The notes beneath the pieces were generated by a model that saw only the letters and a list, made by a program, of their open reading frames with translations, did not search any database and was not told where the DNA came from. DNA of 7,854 nt from Bifidobacteriaceae bacterium (lineage in GTDB: Bacteria > Actinomycetota > Actinomycetes > Actinomycetales > WQXJ01), in contig JAITJY010000240.1 in assembly GCA_031278675.1 (NCBI GenBank), positions 1 to 7,854 of the forward strand, read 5' to 3'. Of the stretch, positions 1 through 5,429 are shown in pieces. The stretch's first letter is position 1. Every line of letters begins with the position of its first letter. Made by a program: the position numbers and the translations under genes.

Positions 1-22
1 GATAAATTGAAACACTCGACGC
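1..22. repeat. Partial copy of the right arm of the 150-bp nested inverted-repeat element
   Basis: Positions 1-18 read GATAAATTGAAACACTCG, identical to 293-310 within the 20-bp repeat at 291-310. The match continues through the next four bases (ACGC at 19-22 and 311-314). The first two bases of the repeat lie outside the window. The orientation is that of a right-hand arm, so a second copy of the element, or a fragment of one, probably lies just upstream. Confidence 0.75.
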
Positions 23-148
23 GGCTTGGGGCCGCGATGGGTTCGCCGGGCGTGTCAATTCGTCGGCTGGGGGCCGCGATGGGCTCGCCGAGCGTGTCAA
101 CGCACCGGCTCAGGGCCGCAGCGGGCCCGCCGGACGTGTCAACTCGTC
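23..148. repeat. 42-bp tandem repeat, three full copies plus a partial fourth
   Basis: Units lie at 23-64, 65-106 and 107-148, each starting GGCT and each containing GGGCCGC near the start and a GTGTCAA core near the end. A fourth unit begins at 149 (GGCTGGGGGCCGCGA) and runs directly into the inverted-repeat element at 161. The period is a multiple of three, so an open frame through it would encode a 14-residue repeat (RLGAA..GSP.VST). There is no ribosome binding site or protein-family signal to suggest that it is translated. The GTGTCAA cores resemble a degraded form of the GTGTTTCAATTT motif in the neighbouring element. Confidence 0.85.
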
Positions 149-160
149 GGCTGGGGGCCG

Positions 161-310
161 CGAGTGTTTCAATTTATCTCCTGGGTTTCGGCGAGTGTTT
201 CAATTTATCTCCGCCCCTCAGCATCACCGCAGGTCAGAGCGCTGGGCTTGGTTGGGCTGGAGATAAATTGAAACACTCGCCACCGGAAAAGAGATAAATT
301 GAAACACTCG
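161..310. mobile_element. 150-bp element with nested perfect inverted repeats (MITE-like or structured site)
   Basis: The motif CGAGTGTTTCAATTTATCTC occurs at 161-180 and 192-211, and its exact reverse complement at 260-279 and 291-310. The inner pair is perfect over 23 bp (190-212 with 259-281) and the outer pair over 20 bp. Both arms have the same 31-bp step between copies, so the element is symmetric, with 9-nt interruptions on each side and a 46-nt centre. The arms are AT-rich inside GC-rich DNA. Paired direct repeats at each end, inverted between ends, recall the multiple transposase-binding repeats at the ends of IS21-type elements, so a small non-autonomous relic is possible. A cruciform, a structured RNA or a multi-site regulator target are alternatives. 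I see no clear target-site duplication and no transposase gene. Confidence 0.5.
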
Positions 311-497
311 ACGCCGCAGACAGCGCCAGGCGCGGGCCGACTTTGCTCAAGGCCCTGCCGGAGAGTCCCGCCGGCGGAGGGGCACGGCATCGGGCGTGGC
401 GGCGGGCGGCTCCCGGGGCCTTATCGGCATGACGCCGGAGGGTCCCGGCGGCGGGGGGGCACGGCATCTGGCGTGGCGGCGGGCGGCTCCCGGGGCC
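311..497. other. Non-coding stretch between the inverted-repeat element and the holin-like gene
   Basis: Nothing convincing is coded here on either strand. The open frames present are GC-driven, start without ribosome binding sites and read mostly through repeats. The right two thirds are occupied by the 66-bp duplication described separately. Confidence 0.6.
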
Positions 498-500
498 TTA
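358..500. repeat. 66-bp direct duplication at 77-bp period
   Basis: Unit 1 is 358-423 and unit 2 is 435-500. Both begin CCGGAG and end GGCTCCCGGGGCCTTA. They are separated by 11 bp (TCGGCATGACG). They differ at only a few positions, for example GAGAGT against GAGGGT near the start and CATCGGG against CATCTGG in the middle. The final TTA of unit 2 is, on the minus strand, the TAA stop codon of the holin-like gene. The duplication may therefore have copied the sequence just downstream of that gene. Confidence 0.85.
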
Positions 501-931
501 AGTCGGTGCGCTGTCGCCGCTGCCCCGGTTGGCGCGCTCCTTTGCCCGGCGTTTGAACGGGATCGACAACAGCGCGGTGACCACAGCCAGGACGAACGCA
601 GCCCCGACGGCGGAGCCGAAGTCGTCGATCTCCAGCGAGAAGCTCGTCCAACTGGTGACGAACGCCACCAACTCCAGCATGGCGGCGTTCATCACCAGGG
701 CGAACAGCCCAAAGGTGACGATGTAGACGGGGACGTCACGAACTTGCCCACCGGCTTGACGATCGAGTTGACCGCCGCCAGCAGCACACCCAGCGCCAAG
801 TAGAAGATCGCCGCGTTGAGCACCGACTCTTGGGGTGGCATCAGCCGGATCGAGTCCCACAGGCCGTCGACCACCCACAGGCCGACGGCATTAATCACCA
901 CGCGCCACCCAAACGGAACCATGCCGACCAT
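498..931 (-). pseudogene. PF04020-type four-helix membrane protein (phage holin 4 family), frameshifted
   Basis: Joining two minus-strand frames gives a complete protein of about 144 residues of the PF04020 (phage_holin_4_2, also called mycobacterial 4-TM holin superfamily) type. The first frame runs from ATG at 931 to about 730 and reads FGWRVVINAVGLWVVDGLWD and LALGVLLAAVNSIVKPVGKF. The second frame reads VYIVTFGLFALVMNAAMLEL, then SLEIDDFGSAVGAAFVLAVV, and ends at TAA 500-498. Four membrane segments are visible at about residues 8-28, 37-60, 69-94 and 105-126, with a charged tail (KRRAKERANR). The frames switch at the G4 run 729-732 (C4 on the coding strand), where one extra base would restore the frame. 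This could be a real inactivating deletion or a sequencing error. The slip site is not a typical X XXY YYZ heptamer, so programmed frameshifting is unlikely. ATG 922 is an alternative start, and neither start has a clear Shine-Dalgarno sequence. These proteins are housekeeping membrane proteins of unclear function in actinobacteria, not necessarily phage lysis proteins. Confidence 0.75.
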
Positions 932-936
932 CTTGC

Positions 937-1156
937 CAGCGATCCGCCGCGCCAGCCGTCCACCCCACCAGCGATTCAACTCGCATCCCATCTACTCCAC
1001 CAGCCATCCACCCACCAGCGATCCGCCGCGCCAGCCATCCACCCACCAGCGATCCACCCCACCAACCGTCCACCCCACCAGCGATCCACCCCACCAACCA
1101 TCCACCCCACCAGCCATCGACCCACCAGCGATCCACCCCACCAACCATCCTCCCCC
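937..1156. repeat. 15/16-bp tandem repeat array, about 14 copies
   Basis: Consecutive units follow the pattern CAGCGATCCACCCCAC or CAACCATCCACCCCAC (16 bp), or CAGCCATCCACCCAC (15 bp). Unit starts are 937, 953, 969, 985, 1001, 1016, 1032, 1047, 1063, 1079, 1095, 1111, 1126 and 1142. The two or three leftmost units and the last are the most degenerate. CAGC-GATC and CAAC/CAGC-CATC types often alternate, giving a higher-order period of about 31-32 bp. All frames stay open, so long artificial proline/histidine-rich (plus) or Trp/Gly-rich (minus) frames arise. The array starts 6 bp upstream of the holin-like gene's ATG and would occupy its promoter region. Confidence 0.85.
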
Positions 1157-1297
1157 AACGGCGCAAGCCGGGTTCAGACACGCGGCCGAGGTGGCTGCGC
1201 CGTGCTCGCGGACACCGCCGGTAGGCTCGTGGCTGGCATCCGCGCGTCGGCGGCGAGCGCGGGGCGCGGGATACCCGGAGCAGCGACAGGAGGCAAA
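1157..1297. other. Leader region of the LacI-type gene
   Basis: This GC-rich stretch lies between the repeat array and the regulator gene. I see no convincing -35/-10 pair and no strong terminator. The only clear signal is the ribosome binding site at its right end. Together with the array it makes a 366-bp gap without a supported gene. Confidence 0.5.
1288..1293 (+). promoter_or_regulatory. Shine-Dalgarno AGGAGG that fixes the LacI-type start
   Basis: AGGAGG sits 4 nt upstream of GTG 1298. The reading frame is open for a further 156 codons upstream to 830, but that part only translates the 15/16-bp array and antisense of the holin-like gene. This site is therefore the evidence for starting at 1298, just before the helix-turn-helix. 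Confidence 0.8.
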
Positions 1298-2305
1298 GTG
1301 GCACCGAGCAGGCGGCACTCCACGATCTACGATGTCGCCGCGCGGGCCGGCGTCTCGATCGGAACGGTGTCCAAGACGCTGAATCACCCGAGCGCGGTCG
1401 CCGAACCGACCAGGCGACGGGTCTTGGACGCAGTCCAGGCGCTCGCCTTTGTACCGAAGGAGGCAGCCCAGGCGCGCGCGCGCCGGAATTGCGGGCGCAT
1501 CGGAGTGTTCGCGCCGTTCACCTCATATCCGTCCTTCGCGGAGCGGCTCAACGGCGTGCTGTCGGCGCTGCCCGGCAACCGGGCCGAGGTCGTGGTTTTC
1601 GACGTCCAGTCCGCCGCTGAATCTTCACATGTCCTGGAGACGCTGCCCGCGATGCGCTCACTGGACGGCGTGATTGTGATGTCTGTGCCGATCAGCCTGG
1701 ATGTGGCCCTAAGACTGCAGGAGGGGCGGCTGCCGGCGGTGTTTGTTGACGTGTCTTGTCCCGGTTTCCCGGCGGTCGCGACCGACGATGAGTTAGGCGG
1801 CCGATTAGCCGGCGACGCGCTCCTGGCCGCAGGCAAGAGGCGGTGCGCGTTCCTCGGTCACGCGCAGGTTCAGCCCGCTTTCGAGTCGCCTTCCCGGCGC
1901 CGCCTTGAGGGTTTTCAGGCCGCGTTGGCTGCACAAGGGCTGGCGCTTGCCCCAGAGTCGGTTGTACTAACCGGACGGTCATTCGACGATGCCGCCGCAG
2001 CCGCCACCCGGATACTCTCCGGCAGCCATCCTCCCGACGGTATCTTCGCGCATACTGATGAGTTGGCTGCGGCCGCGCATCTGGCGGCCCAGCGCCTAGG
2101 CCTGAATGTGCCTGAAGACCTGGGGATCATCGGATTCGACGATTCGACCCTGGCCGAGGCCCTCGAGTTGACCACCATCCGCCAGCCCCTCAGAGAAACC
2201 GGTAGGTGGGCGTTCACAACTCTCACCGCGATGATCGCTGACCCGTCGATGGTTGCACCATCGGTGACGCTCCCCGTCACCCTGGTCCGCCGCCGCTCGG
2301 TCTAA
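1298..2305 (+). CDS. LacI-family sugar-responsive transcriptional regulator
   Basis: This is a 335-residue DNA-binding repressor of the LacI/GalR family, of normal length. An N-terminal helix-turn-helix at about residues 9-28 reads STIYDVAARAGVSIGTVSKT, followed by the usual NHP turn. The hinge region is at about 50-62 (AFVPKEAAQARAR), less canonical than the common AAR-L form. A periplasmic-binding-like sensor domain follows (RIGVFAP from 67), with VFVDVSCPGFPAVATDDELG (148-167) and the signature GFDDSTLAEALELTTIRQP (279-297). GTG 1298 is chosen for its strong Shine-Dalgarno sequence and because it places the HTH at the N-terminus. The gene is co-oriented with, and 575 bp upstream of, a sugar ABC transporter operon, so local control of that operon is the natural inference. 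The effector sugar cannot be read from the sequence. Confidence 0.95.
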   Translation: MAPSRRHSTIYDVAARAGVSIGTVSKTLNHPSAVAEPTRRRVLDAVQALAFVPKEAAQARARRNCGRIGVFAPFTSYPSFAERLNGVLSALPGNRAEVVVFDVQSAAESSHVLETLPAMRSLDGVIVMSVPISLDVALRLQEGRLPAVFVDVSCPGFPAVATDDELGGRLAGDALLAAGKRRCAFLGHAQVQPAFESPSRRRLEGFQAALAAQGLALAPESVVLTGRSFDDAAAAATRILSGSHPPDGIFAHTDELAAAAHLAAQRLGLNVPEDLGIIGFDDSTLAEALELTTIRQPLRETGRWAFTTLTAMIADPSMVAPSVTLPVTLVRRRSV

Positions 2306-2356
2306 CCCTCCCCCAAGGCGCCGGTTAGCTGCCCACCGGGCGCTCGCGCCCAACCA

Positions 2357-2378
2357 ACCGTGTCCGCGCGCACTGGGG
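2357..2378. repeat. GC-rich dispersed repeat, copy 1
   Basis: The copy reads ACCGTGTCCGCGCGCACTGG followed by GG. Near-identical copies lie at 2469-2490 and 2741-2762. The following GCGCCCGCC module also recurs close by at about 2426-2434. The repeat may be an extragenic repeat of this genome; its function is unknown. Confidence 0.65.
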
Positions 2379-2468
2379 CGCCCGCCGTGCCATACCCCAA
2401 CGTCAGCGGGGCCCGCGCGCCCGTAGGGCGCCCGCCATCAGTTGCTGCGGAGAGATGCGGGGCGGCGA

Positions 2469-2490
2469 ACCGTGTCCGCGCCCACCGGGG
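2469..2490. repeat. GC-rich dispersed repeat, copy 2
   Basis: The copy reads ACCGTGTCCGCGCCCACCGG followed by GG. It differs from copy 1 at two positions and lies 112 bp downstream of it. Confidence 0.65.
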
Positions 2491-2509
2491 TGCAAATTCC
2501 GGCGGATCT

Positions 2510-2578
2510 GTAACGGTTTCTCCGGTTTCGGGGTAACGGTCCTTCCGGCTGAACGGTAACGGTGCCGACGGAGGTTAC
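2510..2578. repeat. Three 23-bp iterons with GTAACGGT cores
   Basis: GTAACGGT occurs at 2510-2517, 2533-2540 and 2556-2563, exactly 23 bp apart. The remaining 15 bp of each unit are only partly conserved (TTCTCCGGTTTCGGG, CCTTCCGGCTGAACG, GCCGACGGAGGTTAC). Inverted copies of the core, GTTACCG, follow at 2574-2580 and 2650-2656. Regular spacing near two helical turns suggests a protein-binding array. It lies about 225-295 bp upstream of the transporter promoter. Confidence 0.7.
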
Positions 2579-2653
2579 CGCGCCCGTTTCCAGAGCGAGA
2601 AGAGCCGCGCCATGCCCTCCGGGACGCGCTACTCCGAGCCCGGGGTAGCGTTA

Positions 2654-2665
2654 CCGGCGCGCCGG
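2654..2665. promoter_or_regulatory. 12-bp perfect palindrome, possible operator
   Basis: CCGGCGCGCCGG is a perfect palindrome centred on CG, a property common in LacI-family operators. It directly follows an inverted GTAACGG core (GTTACCG at 2650-2656). A further inverted repeat, CGGG-TCG-CCCG, lies at 2676-2686. In GC-rich DNA such palindromes occur by chance, so this is tentative. Confidence 0.25.
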
Positions 2666-2740
2666 AAAGGTGTTTCGGGTCGCCCGGAATTTCCACCGGG
2701 GCCTGCCATCCCGCTCACAGGCCAGTCTTTGACAGGTCGC

Positions 2741-2762
2741 ACCGTGTCTGCGCGCACCGGGG
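2741..2762. repeat. GC-rich dispersed repeat, copy 3
   Basis: The copy reads ACCGTGTCTGCGCGCACCGG followed by GG. It differs from copy 1 at two positions and lies about 40 bp upstream of the transporter promoter. Confidence 0.65.
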
Positions 2763-2802
2763 CCTGCCCGCACGGCATGCTTCAAGGGGATAGCTCCGGC
2801 CC

Positions 2803-2831
2803 TTGACCGCGATTAGCCCGGGGGGTAGATT
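2803..2831 (+). promoter_or_regulatory. Sigma-70-type promoter of the transporter operon
   Basis: A -35 box TTGACC (2803-2808) and a -10 box TAGATT (2826-2831) are separated by exactly 17 bp. Transcription would start near 2838, giving a leader of about 43 nt that ends with an AAAGGAG Shine-Dalgarno sequence. An imperfect dyad AAAG-TG-CTTT (2840-2849) overlaps the expected start site and could be a repressor site. The promoter also argues against starting the downstream protein at 2803. Confidence 0.6.
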
Positions 2832-2867
2832 AGCTGCCAAAAGTGCTTTCCGTATTGCCCTTCAATC

Positions 2868-2874
2868 AAAGGAG
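2868..2874 (+). promoter_or_regulatory. Shine-Dalgarno AAAGGAG that fixes the SBP start
   Basis: AAAGGAG lies 6 nt upstream of ATG 2881. The frame is open 26 codons further upstream, but only the start at 2881 gives a lipoprotein signal peptide at the N-terminus. Confidence 0.8.
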
Positions 2875-2880
2875 ATTCGA

Positions 2881-4227
2881 ATGAGACACCTTATAGTTCG
2901 CACTGCGGCCCTCGCGTCAGCGGCTATCCTGCTCGCCGCGTGCGGCACCACCGAGCCGTCCACCAATGAGTCACGCTCACCCCTGGAGGAAGCGGCCTTC
3001 CTGGCCGCCCAGGAAATAGTCGGTGACCAAGAGCTAGATGGCACCATCACAATTCTTGGTTCGCTCGGCGGCGACCAAATGGACCAGTTCATGTCCGCCT
3101 TCGCACCGTTCGAGGAGGTCTCCGGCGTCGATGTCCGCTACGAGGGCACCCGCGACATGCTCTCAGTCCTAGAGACCCGCGTCCAGGGTGGAAACCCTCC
3201 TGACCTGGTGACCAATCCTTCGATCGGTCAGATGCGTCAGCTCATGGCCTCCGGAGACCTGATCCAGCTAGACCCAATCTTGGACATGGCGACGGTGCGC
3301 CGCGACTATGACGCAGGGCTGCTAGAACTCGGCTCCCACGACGGCACGCTCTACGGCATCATGGACACCGCCGCCGTTAAGGGACTGGTCTACTACGATC
3401 CGGCACACTACACCGGCCCGGTGGATGCAGCGGCCTGGGCAGACCTTGACCAATGGGCCCTTGGCCAAGCAGCCGCTGGACAGACACCGTGGTGCATCGG
3501 TCTGGAGAGCGGCGCCGCCAGCGGGTGGCCGGCGACAGACTGGATTGAGCAGTTCATGCTCACCGGCTACGGCGTCGAAGTCTGGGATCAGTGGGCAGCT
3601 AGCGAGCTGCCATGGACCTCCCCTGAGGTCAGAGCGGCGTTCGAGCAGTTCGGGCGCATCGCCACCGACGCGGCCATGGTCAACGGTGGCCCGACCACCG
3701 TCGCCTCTACGGACTTCATCAAAGCAGCACTGCCACTGTGGTCCGACCCGCCCAGATGCGAGCTGACGCTCCAGGCGGACTGGCTGACCGCCACCGCCGT
3801 GGCAGAAGTCCCCGGCATTGCGGAGGGAACCGACGTCGACTTCTTCTTGTTCCCGCCCCTCGATCCCGCTCAGCCGGGGCTGGTGGAAACCAGCGGCGAA
3901 ATGCTCGGGGCCTTCACCGACACACCCGAGGTGCGCGCCTTGCTCCAGTTCCTCGTCACCGCCGAAAGCCAGGCGCTCATCTCCGCCACCGGCCAATGGC
4001 TCTCCGCCAACAAGTCAGTCCCCGCCGACGCGTACCCGACCCAGTCGAGGCAGAAGGCCGCAGGCATCCTGGCATCCGCCACAGCCGTCCGGTTCGACGC
4101 CTCCGACCTCATGCCGCAGGCCGTCAACCAGGCGTTCTGGTCGGCATCGCTGACGTACGTCAACGACCCGAGCAAGCTTGACGAGGTACTTGAGACACTC
4201 GAACAAGCCCGCCTCGACAATCTGTAA
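2881..4227 (+). CDS. Sugar ABC transporter substrate-binding lipoprotein (AglE-like)
   Basis: This 448-residue extracellular solute-binding protein captures the sugar outside the cell and hands it to the permeases. A lipoprotein signal peptide is clear: basic start MRHLIVR, hydrophobic stretch, and lipobox LAAC with the lipidated cysteine at residue 21. The mature protein is a family-1 (SBP_bac_1) binding protein. The segment TPWCIGLESGAASGWPATDW, the following WIEQFMLTGYGVEVWDQW and the C-terminal FDASDLMPQAVNQAFW closely recall alpha-glucoside binding proteins of the AglE type. The substrate is therefore probably an oligosaccharide such as an alpha-glucoside, but this is by resemblance only. 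The protein is full length, first in the operon and preceded by a good promoter. A 233-bp gap with a strong hairpin separates it from the permeases, which fits higher expression of the binding protein. Confidence 0.92.
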   Translation: MRHLIVRTAALASAAILLAACGTTEPSTNESRSPLEEAAFLAAQEIVGDQELDGTITILGSLGGDQMDQFMSAFAPFEEVSGVDVRYEGTRDMLSVLETRVQGGNPPDLVTNPSIGQMRQLMASGDLIQLDPILDMATVRRDYDAGLLELGSHDGTLYGIMDTAAVKGLVYYDPAHYTGPVDAAAWADLDQWALGQAAAGQTPWCIGLESGAASGWPATDWIEQFMLTGYGVEVWDQWAASELPWTSPEVRAAFEQFGRIATDAAMVNGGPTTVASTDFIKAALPLWSDPPRCELTLQADWLTATAVAEVPGIAEGTDVDFFLFPPLDPAQPGLVETSGEMLGAFTDTPEVRALLQFLVTAESQALISATGQWLSANKSVPADAYPTQSRQKAAGILASATAVRFDASDLMPQAVNQAFWSASLTYVNDPSKLDEVLETLEQARLDNL

Positions 4228-4460
4228 GCCCGGATCCACCGATGATCGTCGCAGGGAAGCGCCAGACGGGTGCGATGGGTGTTCCTGGCCGGCGATGGCT
4301 ACCCGGTGGCCTGCCCGGCCGGTCAGGGCCGTCCAGCGTGCCTAGCTGGGGCGGCGCAGTAGGCGAGGATCGTGGATCGAGGCTAAGGCGCCATCGACCA
4401 ACTGACTGTGGTGGGGCGAGGCTGTTACTCCTTGCCCCACCACAATGATTGGAGCCCCCT
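4228..4460 (+). other. 233-bp intercistronic region between SBP and permease
   Basis: The gap is unusually long for an operon. It is GC-rich, has a GGCCGG/CCGGCC pairing near 4289-4321 and ends in the strong hairpin described separately. A frame at 4242-4448 has no ribosome binding site and no recognisable product, so I do not call it. I see no second clear promoter for the permeases. Confidence 0.5.
4407..4444 (+). promoter_or_regulatory. 15-bp intercistronic hairpin just before the permease ribosome binding site
   Basis: TGTGGTGGGGCGAGG (4407-4421) pairs with CCTTGCCCCACCACA (4430-4444) along all 15 positions, with one G-U pair and an 8-nt loop (CTGTTACT). No T tract follows, so a standard rho-independent terminator is unlikely. 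The stem ends 6 nt before the GGAG at 4451-4454 that serves ATG 4461. It is well placed to protect the SBP transcript's 3' end, to mark a processing site or to limit permease translation, as intercistronic stems do in the malE-malF region. Confidence 0.75.
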
Positions 4461-5429
4461 ATGTCCGCTGTAGCCGTGGGCGGGATCGTCGGTGTGACGG
4501 TGCCGGTAGCCCTGGTCGCCTACCTATGGTTGGGCGAACTCGCCATCCGACGTTTACCGCCGCGCTGGGCGCGCCGGATCAGAATCGGGATCTGGCTCGC
4601 CCCGGCGCTGGCGTTGATGACCGTGATGCTGGTCTACCCGCTGGTGCGGACAATCATGCTGAGTTTCCAAGACGCCGCCGGGGGCGGATTTGTTGGCCTG
4701 GCCAACTACATCGACACGTTCACGCAGGCCGACACGTTGCGAGCACTGCGCAACAACATCCTCTGGTTGGTCGCCTTCACGGCCTTGGTCACGGTGCTCG
4801 GACTGGTAGTGGCGACCCTCGGGGACAGAGTCCGCTACGAGAAACTGGTCCGCACGGTGGTTGTGCTCCCGACCGCCGTGTCCTTCGTCGGCGCGGGTGT
4901 GATCTGGGGTTTCATCTACGCCTACGATCCACCTGGGCTGCGCCAGACCGGGACACTGAACGCGATCTGGACGGGTATTTTCCCCGCCGCAGACCCGATC
5001 GCCTGGCTCGCCGACGAGCGCACAGTCAACGGGGCGCTCATCTTCATTGGCGTCTGGATGTCCACCGGATTCGCCGCCGTCATCTTGTCCGCCGCGATCA
5101 AGGGCGTCCCAGCCGACACTTTGGAGGCCGCACGGATTGATGGCGCCGCCGAATCTGCGGTCTTCTTTCGTGTGCTCCTGCCCCAAATCTCGAGCACGGT
5201 GGTGATCGTCATAACGCTGATGGGGATCAATGCGCTCAAAGTCTTCGACGTGATCTATGTGCTGACCAACGGCAATTACGGCTCCCAGGTGCTGGCGACA
5301 GCTATGTACTTCGAGCTTTTCGCCGCCCGCGACGTTGGGGCCGCCAGCGCCATCGCGGTGGTCTTGTTAGCGGCCACCGTGCCAGTGATTGTGATCAACA
5401 TCCGGTCCTTTCGAAGGACCTCGGGATGA
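4461..5429 (+). CDS. Sugar ABC transporter permease (AglF/MalF type)
   Basis: This 322-residue inner-membrane permease forms half of the transport channel. An N-terminal segment, VAVGGIVGVTVPVALVAYLW (4-23), and the following ELAIRRLPPRWARRIR linker match the N-terminal extension typical of AglF-type permeases. Further membrane segments lie at about 43-66, 98-119, 130-153, 190-212, 243-266 and 294-314. The family marks DRVRYEKL, LPTAVSFVGAGVIWGFIYAY and the ATPase-docking EAA loop, EAARIDGAAESAVFFRVLLP (222-241), are intact. ATG 4461 is chosen because GGAG lies 6 nt upstream; an in-frame TTG at 4449 precedes that site and is less likely. The stop overlaps the next start (ATGA). Confidence 0.94.
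   Translation: MSAVAVGGIVGVTVPVALVAYLWLGELAIRRLPPRWARRIRIGIWLAPALALMTVMLVYPLVRTIMLSFQDAAGGGFVGLANYIDTFTQADTLRALRNNILWLVAFTALVTVLGLVVATLGDRVRYEKLVRTVVVLPTAVSFVGAGVIWGFIYAYDPPGLRQTGTLNAIWTGIFPAADPIAWLADERTVNGALIFIGVWMSTGFAAVILSAAIKGVPADTLEAARIDGAAESAVFFRVLLPQISSTVVIVITLMGINALKVFDVIYVLTNGNYGSQVLATAMYFELFAARDVGAASAIAVVLLAATVPVIVINIRSFRRTSG

Larger units (their letters stand above)
2306..2880 (+). other. 575-bp intergenic control region upstream of the transporter operon
   Basis: No gene is supported here. Short frames on both strands lack ribosome binding sites and family signals. The stretch holds three GC-rich 22-bp dispersed repeats, three 23-bp iterons, a palindrome-rich patch (2654-2699), a sigma-70-type promoter (2803-2831) and the ribosome binding site of the substrate-binding protein. 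No clear rho-independent terminator follows the regulator gene; an imperfect GGCGCCGGT/ACCGGGCGC pairing lies near 2317-2342 with no T tract. Confidence 0.7.

Noticed and set aside
7..297. Open frame of 96 codons with a 14-residue repeat
   Set aside because: It is only translation of the 42-bp array and the inverted-repeat element. There is no ribosome binding site and no family resemblance.
161..310. CRISPR array
   Set aside because: The repeats are inverted between arms, there are only two per arm, and the spacer between copies is 11 bp. No cas genes are present.
729..735. Programmed ribosomal frameshift in the holin-like gene
   Set aside because: The site lacks an X XXY YYZ slippery heptamer and the family is normally encoded in one frame. 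An indel is the simpler explanation.
830..1297. N-terminal extension of the LacI-type protein (156 codons)
   Set aside because: It translates the 15/16-bp array and antisense of the holin-like gene. The strong ribosome binding site and HTH position place the start at 1298.
891..1387. Trp/Gly-rich repeat proteins on the minus strand
   Set aside because: All are frames through the 15/16-bp array, which is open in every frame. There are no start signals.
2729..2757. TTGACA at 2729 as the -35 box of a promoter
   Set aside because: No acceptable -10 box lies 16-18 bp downstream, where the sequence is GC-only repeat.
2403..2806. Short frames on both strands in the control region
   Set aside because: No ribosome binding sites, no recognisable domains, and they overlap iterons and dispersed repeats.
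2803..2880. Earlier start for the substrate-binding protein
   Set aside because: The signal peptide and ribosome binding site place the start at 2881, and 2803 falls in the -35 box of the promoter.
3322..3996. 224-codon minus-strand frame
   Set aside because: It is a shadow of the substrate-binding protein gene, caused by high GC at third positions.
4242..4448. 68-codon frame between SBP and permease, possible leader peptide
   Set aside because: No ribosome binding site and no recognisable product. Its passage through the hairpin is suggestive but insufficient.
4445..5140. 231-codon frame overlapping the first permease, and the minus-strand frame at 4554-5186
   Set aside because: Both are shadows. 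The permease frame has clear membrane segments and the EAA loop.
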